From NCBI GenBank assembly GCA_029204225.1, contig MU835152.1, forward strand, positions 1 through 41,428: a stretch of DNA of 41,428 bases, written 5' to 3'. The notes beneath the pieces are model-generated. The model did no database searches. It saw only the letters and a program-made list of their open reading frames with translations, and was not told the DNA's origin. The DNA is from Diphasiastrum complanatum. Taxonomy: Eukaryota > Streptophyta > Lycopodiopsida > Lycopodiales > Lycopodiaceae. Shown here piece after piece: positions 41,031 to 41,428 of the stretch (the stretch's first letter is position 1; each line of letters opens with the position of its first letter). The position numbers were made by a program, and so were the translations under genes.

Positions 41031-41428
41031 GCAATGCCAAATAGGATGTTCAGTCATTATTTTGATTCTTGTTTATATTTTTTAGATTCACAAATTACTG
41101 TTCTGGTTCTTCAAGCATTTCAGAAGAGGAATAGTGAAATCTGAGTTTCGACCACCCTGACTCGTCGTTTCACTTTTGATTTTCTATTTTTGATTTTTGG
41201 TAGAGTTCTTAAAGCTGTTTACAGTTTGTAAAATGTATTTAGTTCTTGTTATGTACAGTCTAAAGATTTTGTTGTTATGTCCAATAATCTCTTGGTTTTC
41301 CGTAAGCAAATTTTGACTCATGCTTTTCCAAAAGACGGTTCTATACTATTTTGTTTTGGTTCTCTATTTACAGAATCTTCAAGCTAAAATAAAAGCCTGT
41401 TCTAAGGCTTTGGTGTTGTCCAAGATGT
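41031..41428 (+). other. Leader of the gypsy element continuing beyond the window
   Basis: About 400 bases of AT-rich sequence without ORF, as expected for a 5' leader. The element's gag would lie to the right of the window. Confidence 0.45.

Noticed and set aside
1-41428. CRISPR arrays, bacterial operons, tRNA or rRNA genes
   Set aside because: None seen. The only tRNA-related strings are retrotransposon primer sites, and the repeats lack CRISPR-like regular spacing.

Overview
The window is a gene-poor stretch of a plant nuclear genome built almost entirely from decayed LTR retrotransposons of both superfamilies, Ty3/gypsy and Ty1/copia. Primer-binding sites match the 3' ends of plant tRNA-Asp and initiator tRNA-Met. 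The gypsy integrases and reverse transcriptases look like the plant non-chromoviral (Tat/Athila-type) lineages. No bacterial, organellar or viral gene set is present. Old, nested, stop-riddled elements with long leaders suggest a large-genome vascular plant; a gymnosperm or fern is my guess, not something the sequence proves.

Layout. 1-2760: degenerate low-complexity DNA (GC-rich minisatellite-like, then AC-rich) and a possible LTR. 2766-7290: minus-strand gypsy element A (RT, RNase H, integrase, a second RNase H after the integrase, then a separate coiled-coil ORF, then a polypurine tract). 7291-9130: unassigned. 9130-10251 and 13702-~13800: minus-strand gypsy element B, a relative of A, split by an internally deleted minus-strand copia element (10252-13696) with a perfect GTCAT target-site duplication. 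13.8-18.6 kb: AT-rich DNA with fragments of a plus-strand copia and a minus-strand gypsy RT. 18658-19266: the only credible host-type gene, a 202-residue four-helix membrane protein with a probable 5' UTR intron. 20.3-20.7 kb: simple repeats. 22.1-22.9 kb: plus-strand copia remnant fused to a plus-strand gypsy gag.

22923-24171 and 33231-35390 are the two halves of that old plus-strand gypsy element, interrupted between gag and protease by a full-length 9,054-bp minus-strand gypsy element (24172-33225) with 778/808-bp LTRs, tRNA-Asp primer site and a perfect ACCAC duplication. The younger element carries three striking oddities: its protease segment is inverted, its leader holds a dense cluster of a 10-bp motif in both orientations, and its Gag is broken mainly by in-frame stops rather than frameshifts. 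35399-40381 is bounded by two related 440-bp LTRs facing each other, each with an inward tRNA-iMet primer site. The window ends just inside a further gypsy element whose tRNA-Asp primer site lies at 41013.

Nothing here is an intact mobile element by coding capacity. The most interesting candidates are the leader motif array (31246-32084), the second RNase H plus coiled-coil 3' ORF of element A (3067-4929), the inverted protease and the lone membrane-protein gene.
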